Positions 1 to 6,207 of a DNA stretch of 7,586 nt are shown here, piece after piece. A program made the position numbers and the translations under genes. The notes below the pieces were generated by a model. It saw only the letters and a program-made list of their open reading frames with translations, was not told the origin of the DNA and did no database searches. The stretch is from Pseudomonadota bacterium (GTDB taxonomy: Bacteria > Pseudomonadota > Alphaproteobacteria > Azospirillales > Azospirillaceae), in the NCBI GenBank assembly GCA_023411035.1, contig JAEYPE010000264.1, forward strand, positions 1 through 7,586, read 5' to 3'. Position 1 is the first letter of the stretch, and every line of letters starts with the position of its first letter.

Positions 1-15
1 TCGTTTCGGGCTTTG

Positions 16-45
16 CCGTTTGGGTCAGGGCCGTTTGGGTCAGGG
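16..45. repeat. 15-bp perfect tandem duplication
   Basis: The unit CCGTTTGGGTCAGGG occurs twice, head to tail, at 16-30 and 31-45. The preceding 15 bases (1-15) match the unit at about 9 of 15 positions and may be a decayed third copy cut by the window edge. It lies in non-coding DNA beyond the 3' end of gcl. No function is visible. A replication-slippage duplication is the simplest reading. Confidence 0.7.
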
Positions 46-138
46 TCGGCGGGTGTGGGCGGGGGCGTCAACGCGACGGTCGCCTTTTTCCACCCTGCGG
101 AACTGTGGATCTGGCGGAGCCGCTTGCCCCCTCCCTGA

Positions 139-162
139 CCCTCCCCCGCTGGCGGGGGAGGG
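139..162. terminator. GC-rich hairpin after gcl (terminator or REP-like palindrome)
   Basis: CCCTCCCCCGC (139-149) pairs perfectly with GCGGGGGAGGG (152-162) across a two-base centre, in practice about a 10-bp stem with a CTGG loop. It begins 22 bases beyond the gcl stop codon in the gcl transcription direction, so it could end the gcl message. No clear T-run follows on the gcl strand, so intrinsic termination is not certain. The C5/G5 design resembles the hairpin at 3639-3669, which suggests a dispersed REP-like element used at gene ends. Confidence 0.55.
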
Positions 163-184
163 GATCGGGGCACGCGGCGGTCGA

Positions 185-1954
185 TCAGACCCGCACCAGC
201 TCCGGCTCGTCCGCGGGCACGTCCAGCACCTCCTCGAACTCGGTGATGTTGTTGATCTCCGTGCCCATGGCGATGTTGGTGACGCGCTCCAGAATGACCT
301 CGACGACCACCGGGACCTGGAACTCGTCCATCCAGGCTTGCGCCTGGGCGAAGGCGGATTGCAGGTTGTCCGGGTCGGTGACGCGGATGGCCTTGCAGCC
401 CAGCCCTTCGGCCACCGCGACGTGATCCACGCCGTAGACGCCGATTTCCGGGGCGTTGATGTTCTCGAAGGAGAGCTGGACCTGGAAGTCCATCTGGAAG
501 GCGCGCTGCGCCTGCCGGATCAGCCCGAGATAGCTGTTGTTCACCAGGACGTGGATGTAGGGCAGCTTGAACTGCGCGCCCACCGCCAGCTCCTCGATCA
601 GGAACTGGAAGTCGTAGTCGCCGGACAGCGCCACGATCTTGCGCTTCGGATCGGCCACGCGGACGCCCAGCGCCGCCGGCAGCGTCCAGCCGAGCGGACC
701 GGCCTGGCCGCAGTTGATCCAATGGCGCGGCTTGTAGACGTGCAGGAACTGCGCGCCGGCGATCTGCGACAGGCCGATGGTCGAGACGTAGCAGACGTCC
801 TCGCCGAAGGCGCTGTTCATCTCCTGATAGACGCGCTGCGGCTTGATCGGCACGTTGTCGAAGTCGGACTTGCGCAGCATGGAGCGCTTGCGGACCTGAC
901 AGGTCTTCACCCACTCAGACCAGTCGCGCAGCTTGCCGGCGGCCTTCCACTCCTTCGCCACCTCGATGAAGAGGTCGAGCGCCGCACCGGCGTCGGACAC
1001 GATGCCCAGGTCCGGCGCGAAGACGCGGCCGATCTGGGTCGGCTCGATGTCCACATGCACGAACTTGCGGCCCTTGGTGTAGACATCCACGGACCCGGTG
1101 TGGCGGTTGGCCCAGCGGTTGCCGATGCCCAGCACGAAGTCGGACGCCAGCATGGCCGCGTTGCCGTAGCGGTGGGCGGTCTGAAGCCCGACCATGCCCG
1201 CCATCAGCGGATGGTCGTCCGGAATGGCGCCCCAGCCCATCAGGGTCGGGATGACCGGCAGGCCGGCGATCTCGGCGAACTCCACCAGACGGTCGCTGGC
1301 GTCGGCGTTGATGATGCCGCCGCCGGCCACCAGCAGCGGACGCTCCGCAGCGTTCAGCATGGCCAGCGCCTTTTCGACCTGGGCGCGGGTTGCCGCCGGC
1401 TTGTAGACGGGCAAGGGCTGGTAGGCGTCGGGATCGAACTCGATCTCGGCCATCTGCACGTCGATCGGCAGGTCGAGCAGCACAGGTCCGGGCCGTCCGG
1501 AGCGCATCAGGTGGAACGCCTGCTGGAAGGCGTAGGGGACCTGCCCCGGCTCCAGCACGGTGACGGCCCACTTGGCGACCGGCTTGGCGATGGACGGGAT
1601 GTCCACGGCCTGGAAATCCTCCTTGTGCAGGCGGGCGCGCGGCGCCTGGCCGGTGATGCACAGGATCGGAATGGAGTCGGCGGAGGCCGAATAGAGGCCC
1701 GTGATCATGTCGGTGCCGGCGGGGCCGGAGGTGCCGATGCACACACCGATGTTGCCGGCCTTGGCGCGCGTGTAGCCTTCGGCCATATGCGACGCGCCTT
1801 CGACATGGCGCGCCAGAACGTGGCCGATGCGGCCGTTGCGTTGCAGCGCCGCGTAGAACGGATTGATGGCCGCTCCAGGGACGCCAAAGCAAACGGACAC
1901 GCCTTCCTTTTCCAGGACATGCACCGCCGCTTCGATCGCCATCATCCTAGCCAT
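185..1954 (-). CDS. gcl: Glyoxylate carboligase (tartronate-semialdehyde synthase)
   Basis: This 589-residue cytoplasmic enzyme joins two glyoxylates to give tartronate semialdehyde and CO2, the entry step of the glycerate pathway. It aligns almost end to end with E. coli Gcl (593 aa, recalled from memory). The ThDP-enzyme modules are in order: N-terminal PYR domain (about 1-165), central FAD-binding-type domain (about 190-345) and C-terminal PP domain (about 370-555). The metal/ThDP motif runs from GDYDF (445-449) to NN (472-473). Residue 51 is Val (RHVEG), where most ThDP enzymes have a catalytic Glu. This Val is the known hallmark of glyoxylate carboligase. The start at 1954 is chosen because a GGGAGGAG ribosome site lies just upstream and the N-terminus matches E. 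coli. The frame stays open to 2119, but the extra 55 residues look non-coding. No hyi, glxR or glycerate kinase gene is adjacent, and a hairpin follows, so the gene appears monocistronic. Confidence 0.97.
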   Translation of the reverse strand: MARMMAIEAAVHVLEKEGVSVCFGVPGAAINPFYAALQRNGRIGHVLARHVEGASHMAEGYTRAKAGNIGVCIGTSGPAGTDMITGLYSASADSIPILCITGQAPRARLHKEDFQAVDIPSIAKPVAKWAVTVLEPGQVPYAFQQAFHLMRSGRPGPVLLDLPIDVQMAEIEFDPDAYQPLPVYKPAATRAQVEKALAMLNAAERPLLVAGGGIINADASDRLVEFAEIAGLPVIPTLMGWGAIPDDHPLMAGMVGLQTAHRYGNAAMLASDFVLGIGNRWANRHTGSVDVYTKGRKFVHVDIEPTQIGRVFAPDLGIVSDAGAALDLFIEVAKEWKAAGKLRDWSEWVKTCQVRKRSMLRKSDFDNVPIKPQRVYQEMNSAFGEDVCYVSTIGLSQIAGAQFLHVYKPRHWINCGQAGPLGWTLPAALGVRVADPKRKIVALSGDYDFQFLIEELAVGAQFKLPYIHVLVNNSYLGLIRQAQRAFQMDFQVQLSFENINAPEIGVYGVDHVAVAEGLGCKAIRVTDPDNLQSAFAQAQAWMDEFQVPVVVEVILERVTNIAMGTEINNITEFEEVLDVPADEPELVRV

Positions 1955-2148
1955 GGCTTGTTCTCCTCCCTCGCGTAACGGGTCGCGGTTGCGTTGGATT
2001 GAGCTTTCGTCAGCCGGGCGGCTATTGGCAAACCGTTGGCGAATCCTTTCCGCGTGATGGAAAACGCGCCGAACGGGGCAGTCCTCATGGCGGGGTGCGC
2101 GGTTTTGCTGCGCTTGCACAGTCCCGCTGGCGCTGTCATCGTGGTGCG

Positions 2149-2763
2149 ATGATGACGATTCCGAGTCCCCGCCTGTTGGCGATCACGGACCGGCGGCAGG
2201 CGGCGCAGCCCTTGCCGGACCTCGCGGCGCGCCTGTTCGCCGGAGGGCTGCGTTGGCTGTCACTGCGGGAGAAGGATCTGGACGGGTCCCGGCAGGTGGC
2301 GCTGGCCCGCACGCTGGTGGAGCGGGCGCGGCCCTGGGGGGCTGTGGTCACCCTGCACGGCGATCCCGATCTGGCGCTGGCCGCCGGGACGGACGGGATT
2401 CATCTGCCGGATGGGGCCGACGTGGCGGCGGCCCGGCGGCGGCTCGGTCCCGGTGCGCTGGTCGGCCAGTCGGCCCACGACGCGGAGGGGATTCGCCGGG
2501 CAGCGGCGGGCGGGGCGGATTACGTCACCCTGTCCCCCGTCTTTCCGTCGCCGAGCAAGCCGGGCTACGGCCCGCCGGTGGGGGCGGAAGGGCTGAGACA
2601 GTTGGTCGCGGGTGCATCCATCCCGGTCATCGCGCTCGGTGGGGTGGAGTCGGGTAATATCGGGAGTTGTCTGGCCGCCGGAGCCGGCGGCGTGGCGGTC
2701 ATGGGCGTATTGATGCGGACACCGGACAGTTTGTCCGATCTCCTGAAGGCCCTGAAAGGCTGA
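2149..2763 (+). CDS. TMP-TENI family protein, likely TenI-type thiazole tautomerase (often annotated thiamine phosphate synthase)
   Basis: A 204-residue single-domain TIM-barrel protein of the ThiE/TenI family, acting in thiamine biosynthesis. Family landmarks are LLAITDR (9-15), LREKDL (39-44), GTDGIHLP (80-87), VGQSAH (105-110), ADYVTLSPVFPSPSK (123-137) and IPVIALGGV (158-166). Several ThiE pyrophosphate and metal ligands appear to be absent. The Q before LREK is Ser38, the N-D pair before the DLA motif is H70-G71, and the HLGQED motif reads HLPDGAD. This pattern fits TenI, which isomerises the thiazole carboxylate, and His110 sits where TenI has its conserved histidine. A divergent ThiE remains possible because Lys137 of the P-x-x-K loop is kept. 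Two adjacent ATGs (2149, 2152) can start it and neither has a good ribosome site. The frame is open back to 1999, but that part lacks family similarity. The gene diverges from gcl and ends at a terminator. Confidence 0.85.
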   Translation: MMTIPSPRLLAITDRRQAAQPLPDLAARLFAGGLRWLSLREKDLDGSRQVALARTLVERARPWGAVVTLHGDPDLALAAGTDGIHLPDGADVAAARRRLGPGALVGQSAHDAEGIRRAAAGGADYVTLSPVFPSPSKPGYGPPVGAEGLRQLVAGASIPVIALGGVESGNIGSCLAAGAGGVAVMGVLMRTPDSLSDLLKALKG

Positions 2764-2770
2764 CGTCCCG

Positions 2771-2804
2771 AAGAAAAGGGGCAGGGCGAAGCCGCCCTTT
2801 TCTT
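2771..2804 (+). terminator. Rho-independent terminator after the TMP-TENI gene
   Basis: AAGAAAAGGGGC (2771-2782) pairs with GCCCTTTTCTT (2794-2804) with one bulged G. The loop is GC-rich, and the right arm ends in TTTTCTT. It starts 8 bases after the stop codon. The A-rich left arm could let it work on the other strand too, though no gene approaches from that side. It separates the TMP-TENI gene from the downstream gntR-type gene, so the two are probably independent transcripts. Confidence 0.8.
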
Positions 2805-2843
2805 ATCGTGGTCCTGGACTTTTCAGCGCGAAACGTGCATCTG

Positions 2844-2856
2844 GTATGTCATATAC
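2844..2856. promoter_or_regulatory. Candidate operator upstream of the GntR regulator
   Basis: GTATGT-C-ATATAC is a 13-bp near-palindrome (5 of 6 positions symmetric) in an otherwise GC-rich leader, about 90 bases before the GntR start codon. FCD-subfamily GntR proteins commonly bind short palindromes of this sort, and autoregulation is frequent in the family. TATACG (2852-2857), inside the same stretch, could be a -10 element, but no convincing -35 was found at the right distance. Operator function is an inference. Confidence 0.35.
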
Positions 2857-2946
2857 GGAAGCGATGCGATTCGACGCCTTCGCACGACCGGGCCGGCCAC
2901 ATCGGGGTGCGTCCGGACGGCCAGCATTCAAGGAACGGTGCCGACC

Positions 2947-3636
2947 ATGAACCCTCCGCCGATCAACGTCCAGCCGCTCGACACCGGAACGACCTTCCGC
3001 AGCCAAGCGTACCATGCGTTGAAGCAAGCCATCTCGGAAATGGACATCTACGACCATAACGACGAGATCCGGCTTGAGGAGCGGCAGCTCAGCGACATGC
3101 TCGGCGTCAGCCGGACGCCGATCCGCGAGGCGCTGACCCTGCTGGAGCAGGAGGGCTTCATCCGGCTCCAGCCGCGCCGGGGCATCTTCGTCATCCGCAA
3201 GACCAAGGCCGAGATCATCGAGATGATCCAGGTCTGGGCGGCGCTGGAAAGCATGGCCGGGCGGATGGTCGCGCAGCAGGCCACCGACGAGAACATCCGC
3301 ACCCTGTGGGATCTCTTCCGCAACTTCGAAATGCGGAATCCCAAGGAGCATGTCAGCGAATATTCCGACGCCAACATCGCCTTCCACAAAAGCATCATCC
3401 GGCTCAGCGGTTCCAAGCTGATCCAGGAGATGACCGACAATCTGTTCATCCACATCCGCGCGATCCGCAAGCTGACCATCGGCCAGGACAACCGGGCGGA
3501 GCGGTCGATCCACGACCACAAGGAAATCATCAAGGCTCTGGAACGCCGCGACGTCGATCAGGCCGAACGGCTGATCCGCGACCACACTCTGGGGCTGGCA
3601 GCGCACGTCGAGAAGCATTGCGACTTCCTGGAGTGA
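2947..3636 (+). CDS. GntR family transcriptional regulator, FCD (FadR-type) subfamily
   Basis: A 229-residue DNA-binding regulator. The N-terminal winged helix-turn-helix covers about residues 15-85, with the recognition region SDMLGVSRTPIREAL (49-63), the GntR signature, followed by the wing LQPRRGIFVI (74-83). The C-terminal all-helical FCD ligand domain spans about 90-220. Its probable metal and ligand residues are Asp141 and His147 (in DANIAFH), His191 (in HDHKEII) and His213 (in RDHTL). These domains typically bind small carboxylates. ATG 2947 is preferred because AGGA lies 12 bases upstream. The in-frame GTG at 2938 would sit only 3 bases from that site. The gene converges on pyk and lies near gcl and ppdK, so control of glyoxylate or PEP/pyruvate genes is plausible but not shown. 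The exact ligand and targets cannot be read from sequence. Confidence 0.93.
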   Translation: MNPPPINVQPLDTGTTFRSQAYHALKQAISEMDIYDHNDEIRLEERQLSDMLGVSRTPIREALTLLEQEGFIRLQPRRGIFVIRKTKAEIIEMIQVWAALESMAGRMVAQQATDENIRTLWDLFRNFEMRNPKEHVSEYSDANIAFHKSIIRLSGSKLIQEMTDNLFIHIRAIRKLTIGQDNRAERSIHDHKEIIKALERRDVDQAERLIRDHTLGLAAHVEKHCDFLE

Positions 3637-3638
3637 TG

Positions 3639-3669
3639 GTGCCCCTCCCCCGGTGAGGGGGAAGGGCAC
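3639..3669. terminator. Bidirectional hairpin between convergent gntR-type gene and pyk
   Basis: GTGCCCCTCCCCC (3639-3651) pairs with GGGGGAAGGGCAC (3657-3669), 12 of 13 positions, around a GGTGA loop. It fills nearly the whole 41-bp gap between the two convergent stop codons, so it could end transcription from both sides. There is no T-run, so it may instead be a REP-like palindrome. It shares the CCCTCCCCC/GGGGG core design of the hairpin at 139-162. Confidence 0.6.
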
Positions 3670-3677
3670 AGGCGGGA

Positions 3678-5141
3678 TCAGGCCGTTTCGTGGATCTTCG
3701 CGTCGGCGGCGGTGTTCAGACCGTTCGCGGTGATGGTGACCACGCGCAGGCTGTTGGTGGTGCCGGGCGTTCCGAAGGGGACGCCCGCCGTCACGATCAG
3801 GGATTGGCCGGGCGTGCCGATGCCCTGCTGAGCGGCGACGAGGCTGGCCCGCTCGACCATCTCGGCGAAACTCTCAACGTCGGCGGTCCAGACCGGGTGC
3901 ACGCCCCAGGCCAGCGACAGCCGCCGGGCGGTCTCGCGCTGGGCGCTGAGGCCCAGGATCGGCACGGTCGGCCGCTCGCGCGAGGCGCGGCGGGCGGTGG
4001 AGCCGGTGCTGGTGAAGGTGGCGATGCCTGCGGCGGAAATGGTCTCGGCAATCTGGCGCGCCGCGGCGGACAGGGCGTCGGGGGTGGTCGCCTCCGGGCG
4101 CGGATGCTCGGAGTCCATGATGCGGCGGTAGAGGGGATCCCGCTCCACCCGGCGGATGATGCGGTCCATCATCGCCACGGCCTCCACCGGGTGCTTGCCC
4201 GACGCGGATTCCGCCGACAGCATCACGGCGTCCGACCCGTCATAGACGGCGGTCGCCACGTCGGAGGCTTCGGCGCGCGTCGGCGTCGGTTCGGTGATCA
4301 TGGATTCCAGCATCTGGGTGGCGACGATAACCGGCTTGCCGGCGGCGCGGCTCATGCGGATCATGCGCTTCTGAAGGCCGGGCACGTCCTCTGGCGGCAG
4401 TTCCACGCCCAGGTCGCCGCGGGCCACCATCACCGCGTCCGACAGGGCGATGATCTCTTCCAGCCGGGGCAGGGCGGCGGGCTTTTCCACCTTGGTCATG
4501 ATGTGGGCGCGGTCGCCGATCAGGGCGCGCGCCTCCAGGATGTCCTCGGGCCGCTGGACGAAGCTGAGGCCGATCCAGTCCACGCCCAGCGTCAGGCCGA
4601 ACTGGAGGTCGCTGCGGTCCTTCTCCGACAGGGCGCTGAGGGCCAGCGTGGTGCCGGGGACGTTCATGCCCTTGCGGTCGGACAGCGTGCCGCCGACCAG
4701 CACCTCCGTCTCCGCATGGTCGGGGCCGCAGCTCAGCACGCGCAGGCGCATGCGCCCGTCGTTCAGCAGAAGCTCGTGGCCCGGTTCCAGGCTGGCGAAA
4801 ATCTCGGGATGCGGGACGCAGACGCGGCTGCGGTCGCCGGGCGTGGGGTCGAGATCGAGGCGGAAACGGTCGCCCCCGGCCAGGATCACCGCCACCTCCT
4901 TGAAGGTGCCGACGCGCAGCTTCGGACCCTGAAGGTCGAGAAGCACGCCGATGGGGCGCCCGACCGTCTCCTCCACCGCGCGGATCTGGCGGTAGCGTTC
5001 GGCGTGGTCGCTTTGCGTGCCATGGCTGGCGTTCAGGCGGAAGACGTCCACGCCGGCTTCGGCGAGGGCGAAAATCTGGCTGTAGGTCGAACTGGCCGGC
5101 CCCAGCGTGGCGACGATCTTTGTGCTGCGGTTGCGCGGCAT
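3678..5141 (-). CDS. pyk: Pyruvate kinase
   Basis: A 487-residue glycolytic enzyme (usual bacterial length about 470-480) that transfers phosphate from PEP to ADP, giving pyruvate and ATP in the cytosol. The A domain opens with STKIVATLGPAS (6-17) and the substrate-site FRLNASHG (34-41). Metal and phosphate motifs follow: LLDLQGPKLR (67-76), NDGR (127-130), DRKGMNVPG (155-163) closing the B domain, TKVEKP (216-221) with the catalytic Lys217, MVARGDLGVE (238-247) with the metal ligand Asp243, and ATQMLESM (274-281) with Thr275. SDAVMLSAESASGKHPVEAV (303-322) has SAES where many bacteria have SGET, a variant recalled as common in alphaproteobacteria. The C domain (about 350-470) is complete. 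AGGAGG lies 8 bases before the ATG. The gene diverges from the Nudix gene and converges on the gntR-type gene. Whether this is a PykA-type or PykF-type isozyme cannot be decided from sequence alone. Confidence 0.97.
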   Translation of the reverse strand: MPRNRSTKIVATLGPASSTYSQIFALAEAGVDVFRLNASHGTQSDHAERYRQIRAVEETVGRPIGVLLDLQGPKLRVGTFKEVAVILAGGDRFRLDLDPTPGDRSRVCVPHPEIFASLEPGHELLLNDGRMRLRVLSCGPDHAETEVLVGGTLSDRKGMNVPGTTLALSALSEKDRSDLQFGLTLGVDWIGLSFVQRPEDILEARALIGDRAHIMTKVEKPAALPRLEEIIALSDAVMVARGDLGVELPPEDVPGLQKRMIRMSRAAGKPVIVATQMLESMITEPTPTRAEASDVATAVYDGSDAVMLSAESASGKHPVEAVAMMDRIIRRVERDPLYRRIMDSEHPRPEATTPDALSAAARQIAETISAAGIATFTSTGSTARRASRERPTVPILGLSAQRETARRLSLAWGVHPVWTADVESFAEMVERASLVAAQQGIGTPGQSLIVTAGVPFGTPGTTNSLRVVTITANGLNTAADAKIHETA

Positions 5142-5211
5142 GGCGTTGGCCTCCTGAAGAGGGCGGTGACTGGGCGATTCCGTGGGGATGCTGCGGCTGG
5201 CCGGGGGCAGG

Positions 5212-5269
5212 GGTCAAATTGGCGCTATGGCTTTTCCACATGGCGGGATGCCGCAAGGTTGGTTTGACC
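5212..5269. promoter_or_regulatory. Inverted TTTGACC pair in the pyk/Nudix divergent spacer
   Basis: GGTCAAA (5212-5218) and its exact complement TTTGACC (5263-5269) face each other 44 bases apart, in the 183-bp space between the divergent starts of pyk and the Nudix gene. Each reads as TTGACC, which is -35-like on its own strand, but no good -10 follows at 16-18 bases in either direction. They could be operator half-sites or chance. Seven-base matches are weak evidence. Confidence 0.2.
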
Positions 5270-5324
5270 GATGGTGCGCGGCGGGCGGACACTGTGGAAA
5301 TCCGCGACCGGACAGGACGATGCC

Positions 5325-6092
5325 ATGAACGCGCCGGCCATGAACACGCCCGTCGAGCCGCTTCCCGCCGCCAGCCTGATCCTTCTGCGCGACGGTCTGG
5401 ACGGGCTGGAGGTCTTCATGATCCAGCGCCACCGCGATCTTCGCTTCGCGCCCGGCGCCACGGTCTTTCCCGGCGGGCGGCTGGACGCGGAGGACAGCGA
5501 GCTTCCCTGGCGCGACCTGTCCCTGCCGTTGACCGACGACATGCCGCAGCGGCTGGCCGCGATCCGCGAGGCGTTCGAGGAATGCGGACTGCTGCTGGCC
5601 GCCGGTGCGCCGGACGCCATCGCGCTGGACCGGCTGCGCGTGGCGACGGATGGGACCTTTCTCGACCGGCTGCGGGCGGCGGGGCTGGACCCGGACGTGG
5701 CGGCGCTGGTGCCCTTCGCCCGCTGGGTCACGCCGGAAAGCGTGTGGCGGCGGTACGACACCCTGTTCTTCATCGCCAAGGCCCCGCCACGCCAGACCGC
5801 CGTGGTGGACGGGGTGGAGGCGGTCGCCGGATTCTGGGGCACGCCGCGGGCCATCCTGGCCGAAGCGGAGGCGGAGCGGCTGTCGCTGGTCTTCGCCACC
5901 CGCATGAACCTGCTGCGTCTGGCAGGCTGCCGCACGGTGCGGCACGCGATGGAGGACGCCGCGCGTTTCCATCCCCTGACGCCCATCCTGCCCTGTCCCG
6001 TGGACACCCCCGAAGGCCCGGCGCTGTGCATTCCGGACGGGCTGGGCTATCCCCTGACCCGCGTCCCGGTGGATCGGGCGCGGCTGGGCTGA
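5325..6092 (+). CDS. Nudix hydrolase, NUDT19-like type with an interrupted Nudix box
   Basis: A 255-residue soluble protein. Nudix enzymes cleave a nucleoside diphosphate linked to another moiety. The substrate here is unknown, and relatives such as NUDT7/NUDT19 act on CoA derivatives. The domain starts at about residue 15. The box begins with FPGGRLD (48-54) and ends with the metal-binding helix REAFEECGLLL (81-91). The second Gly and the RE pair are 30 residues apart, where a standard box has 14, so about 16 extra residues interrupt it, as in the NUDT19 branch. Residues about 130-215 form the rest of the fold (ARWVTPE, RRYDTLFFIA). ATG 5325 is chosen for AGGA 7 bases upstream. The frame is open to 5271, which would add 18 residues without a good ribosome site. 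It diverges from pyk and precedes ppdK, separated from it by a likely terminator. Confidence 0.9.
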   Translation: MNAPAMNTPVEPLPAASLILLRDGLDGLEVFMIQRHRDLRFAPGATVFPGGRLDAEDSELPWRDLSLPLTDDMPQRLAAIREAFEECGLLLAAGAPDAIALDRLRVATDGTFLDRLRAAGLDPDVAALVPFARWVTPESVWRRYDTLFFIAKAPPRQTAVVDGVEAVAGFWGTPRAILAEAEAERLSLVFATRMNLLRLAGCRTVRHAMEDAARFHPLTPILPCPVDTPEGPALCIPDGLGYPLTRVPVDRARLG

Positions 6093-6133
6093 GCGCCCTT
6101 GGGTGCCCCGAACTTCTGACCGAAAATTCGCCT

Positions 6134-6157
6134 AAAATTCCACCATGCGGAATTTTT
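6134..6157 (+). terminator. Terminator hairpin after the Nudix gene
   Basis: AAAATTCC (6134-6141) pairs perfectly with GGAATTTT (6149-6156) around a 7-base loop, ACCATGC. The right arm ends in five T residues. It starts 41 bases after the Nudix stop codon and well before ppdK, so it should end the Nudix transcript. The short T-tract is followed by CC, so efficiency may be modest. Confidence 0.6.
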
Positions 6158-6207
6158 CCGTGACCTTTTGCGCCGCCGAAGCGTTATCGTCGCGGATGTC
6201 ACTATTT

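Noticed and set aside
20..1978. 652-codon open frame on the plus strand, opposite gcl
   Set aside because: It is rich in Arg, Gly, Asp, His and Leu with no recognisable domain, and it lies opposite a clear gcl gene. High GC content removes stop codons in the opposite frame, so this is a shadow.
1955..2119. 55-residue N-terminal extension of gcl
   Set aside because: The ribosome site and E. coli alignment both fix the start at 1954, and the extension has non-coding composition.
1999..2148. 50-residue N-terminal extension of the TMP-TENI gene
   Set aside because: No family member is recalled with such an extension, and this stretch serves as the divergent spacer with gcl.
1955..2148. TPP riboswitch upstream of the TMP-TENI gene
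   Set aside because: The conserved CTGAGA and ACCTGATCTGG-like cores were looked for and not seen on the plus strand.
2938..2946. GTG start for the GntR regulator at 2938
   Set aside because: The AGGA sequence would be only 3 bases from GTG. ATG 2947 gives a workable distance.
2803..3669. 288-codon open frame on the minus strand, opposite the GntR regulator
   Set aside because: It spans the hairpin and the promoter region of the regulator and has no family features. The plus-strand protein has full GntR and FCD motifs.
3690..5267. 525-codon open frame on the plus strand, opposite pyk
   Set aside because: The composition is the same Gly/Arg/His/Ala-rich artefact, with no family similarity, and pyk on the other strand is unmistakable.
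5271..5324. Earlier Nudix start at 5271
   Set aside because: There is no ribosome site at a suitable distance and the 18 added residues show no domain similarity, while ATG 5325 has AGGA 7 bases upstream.
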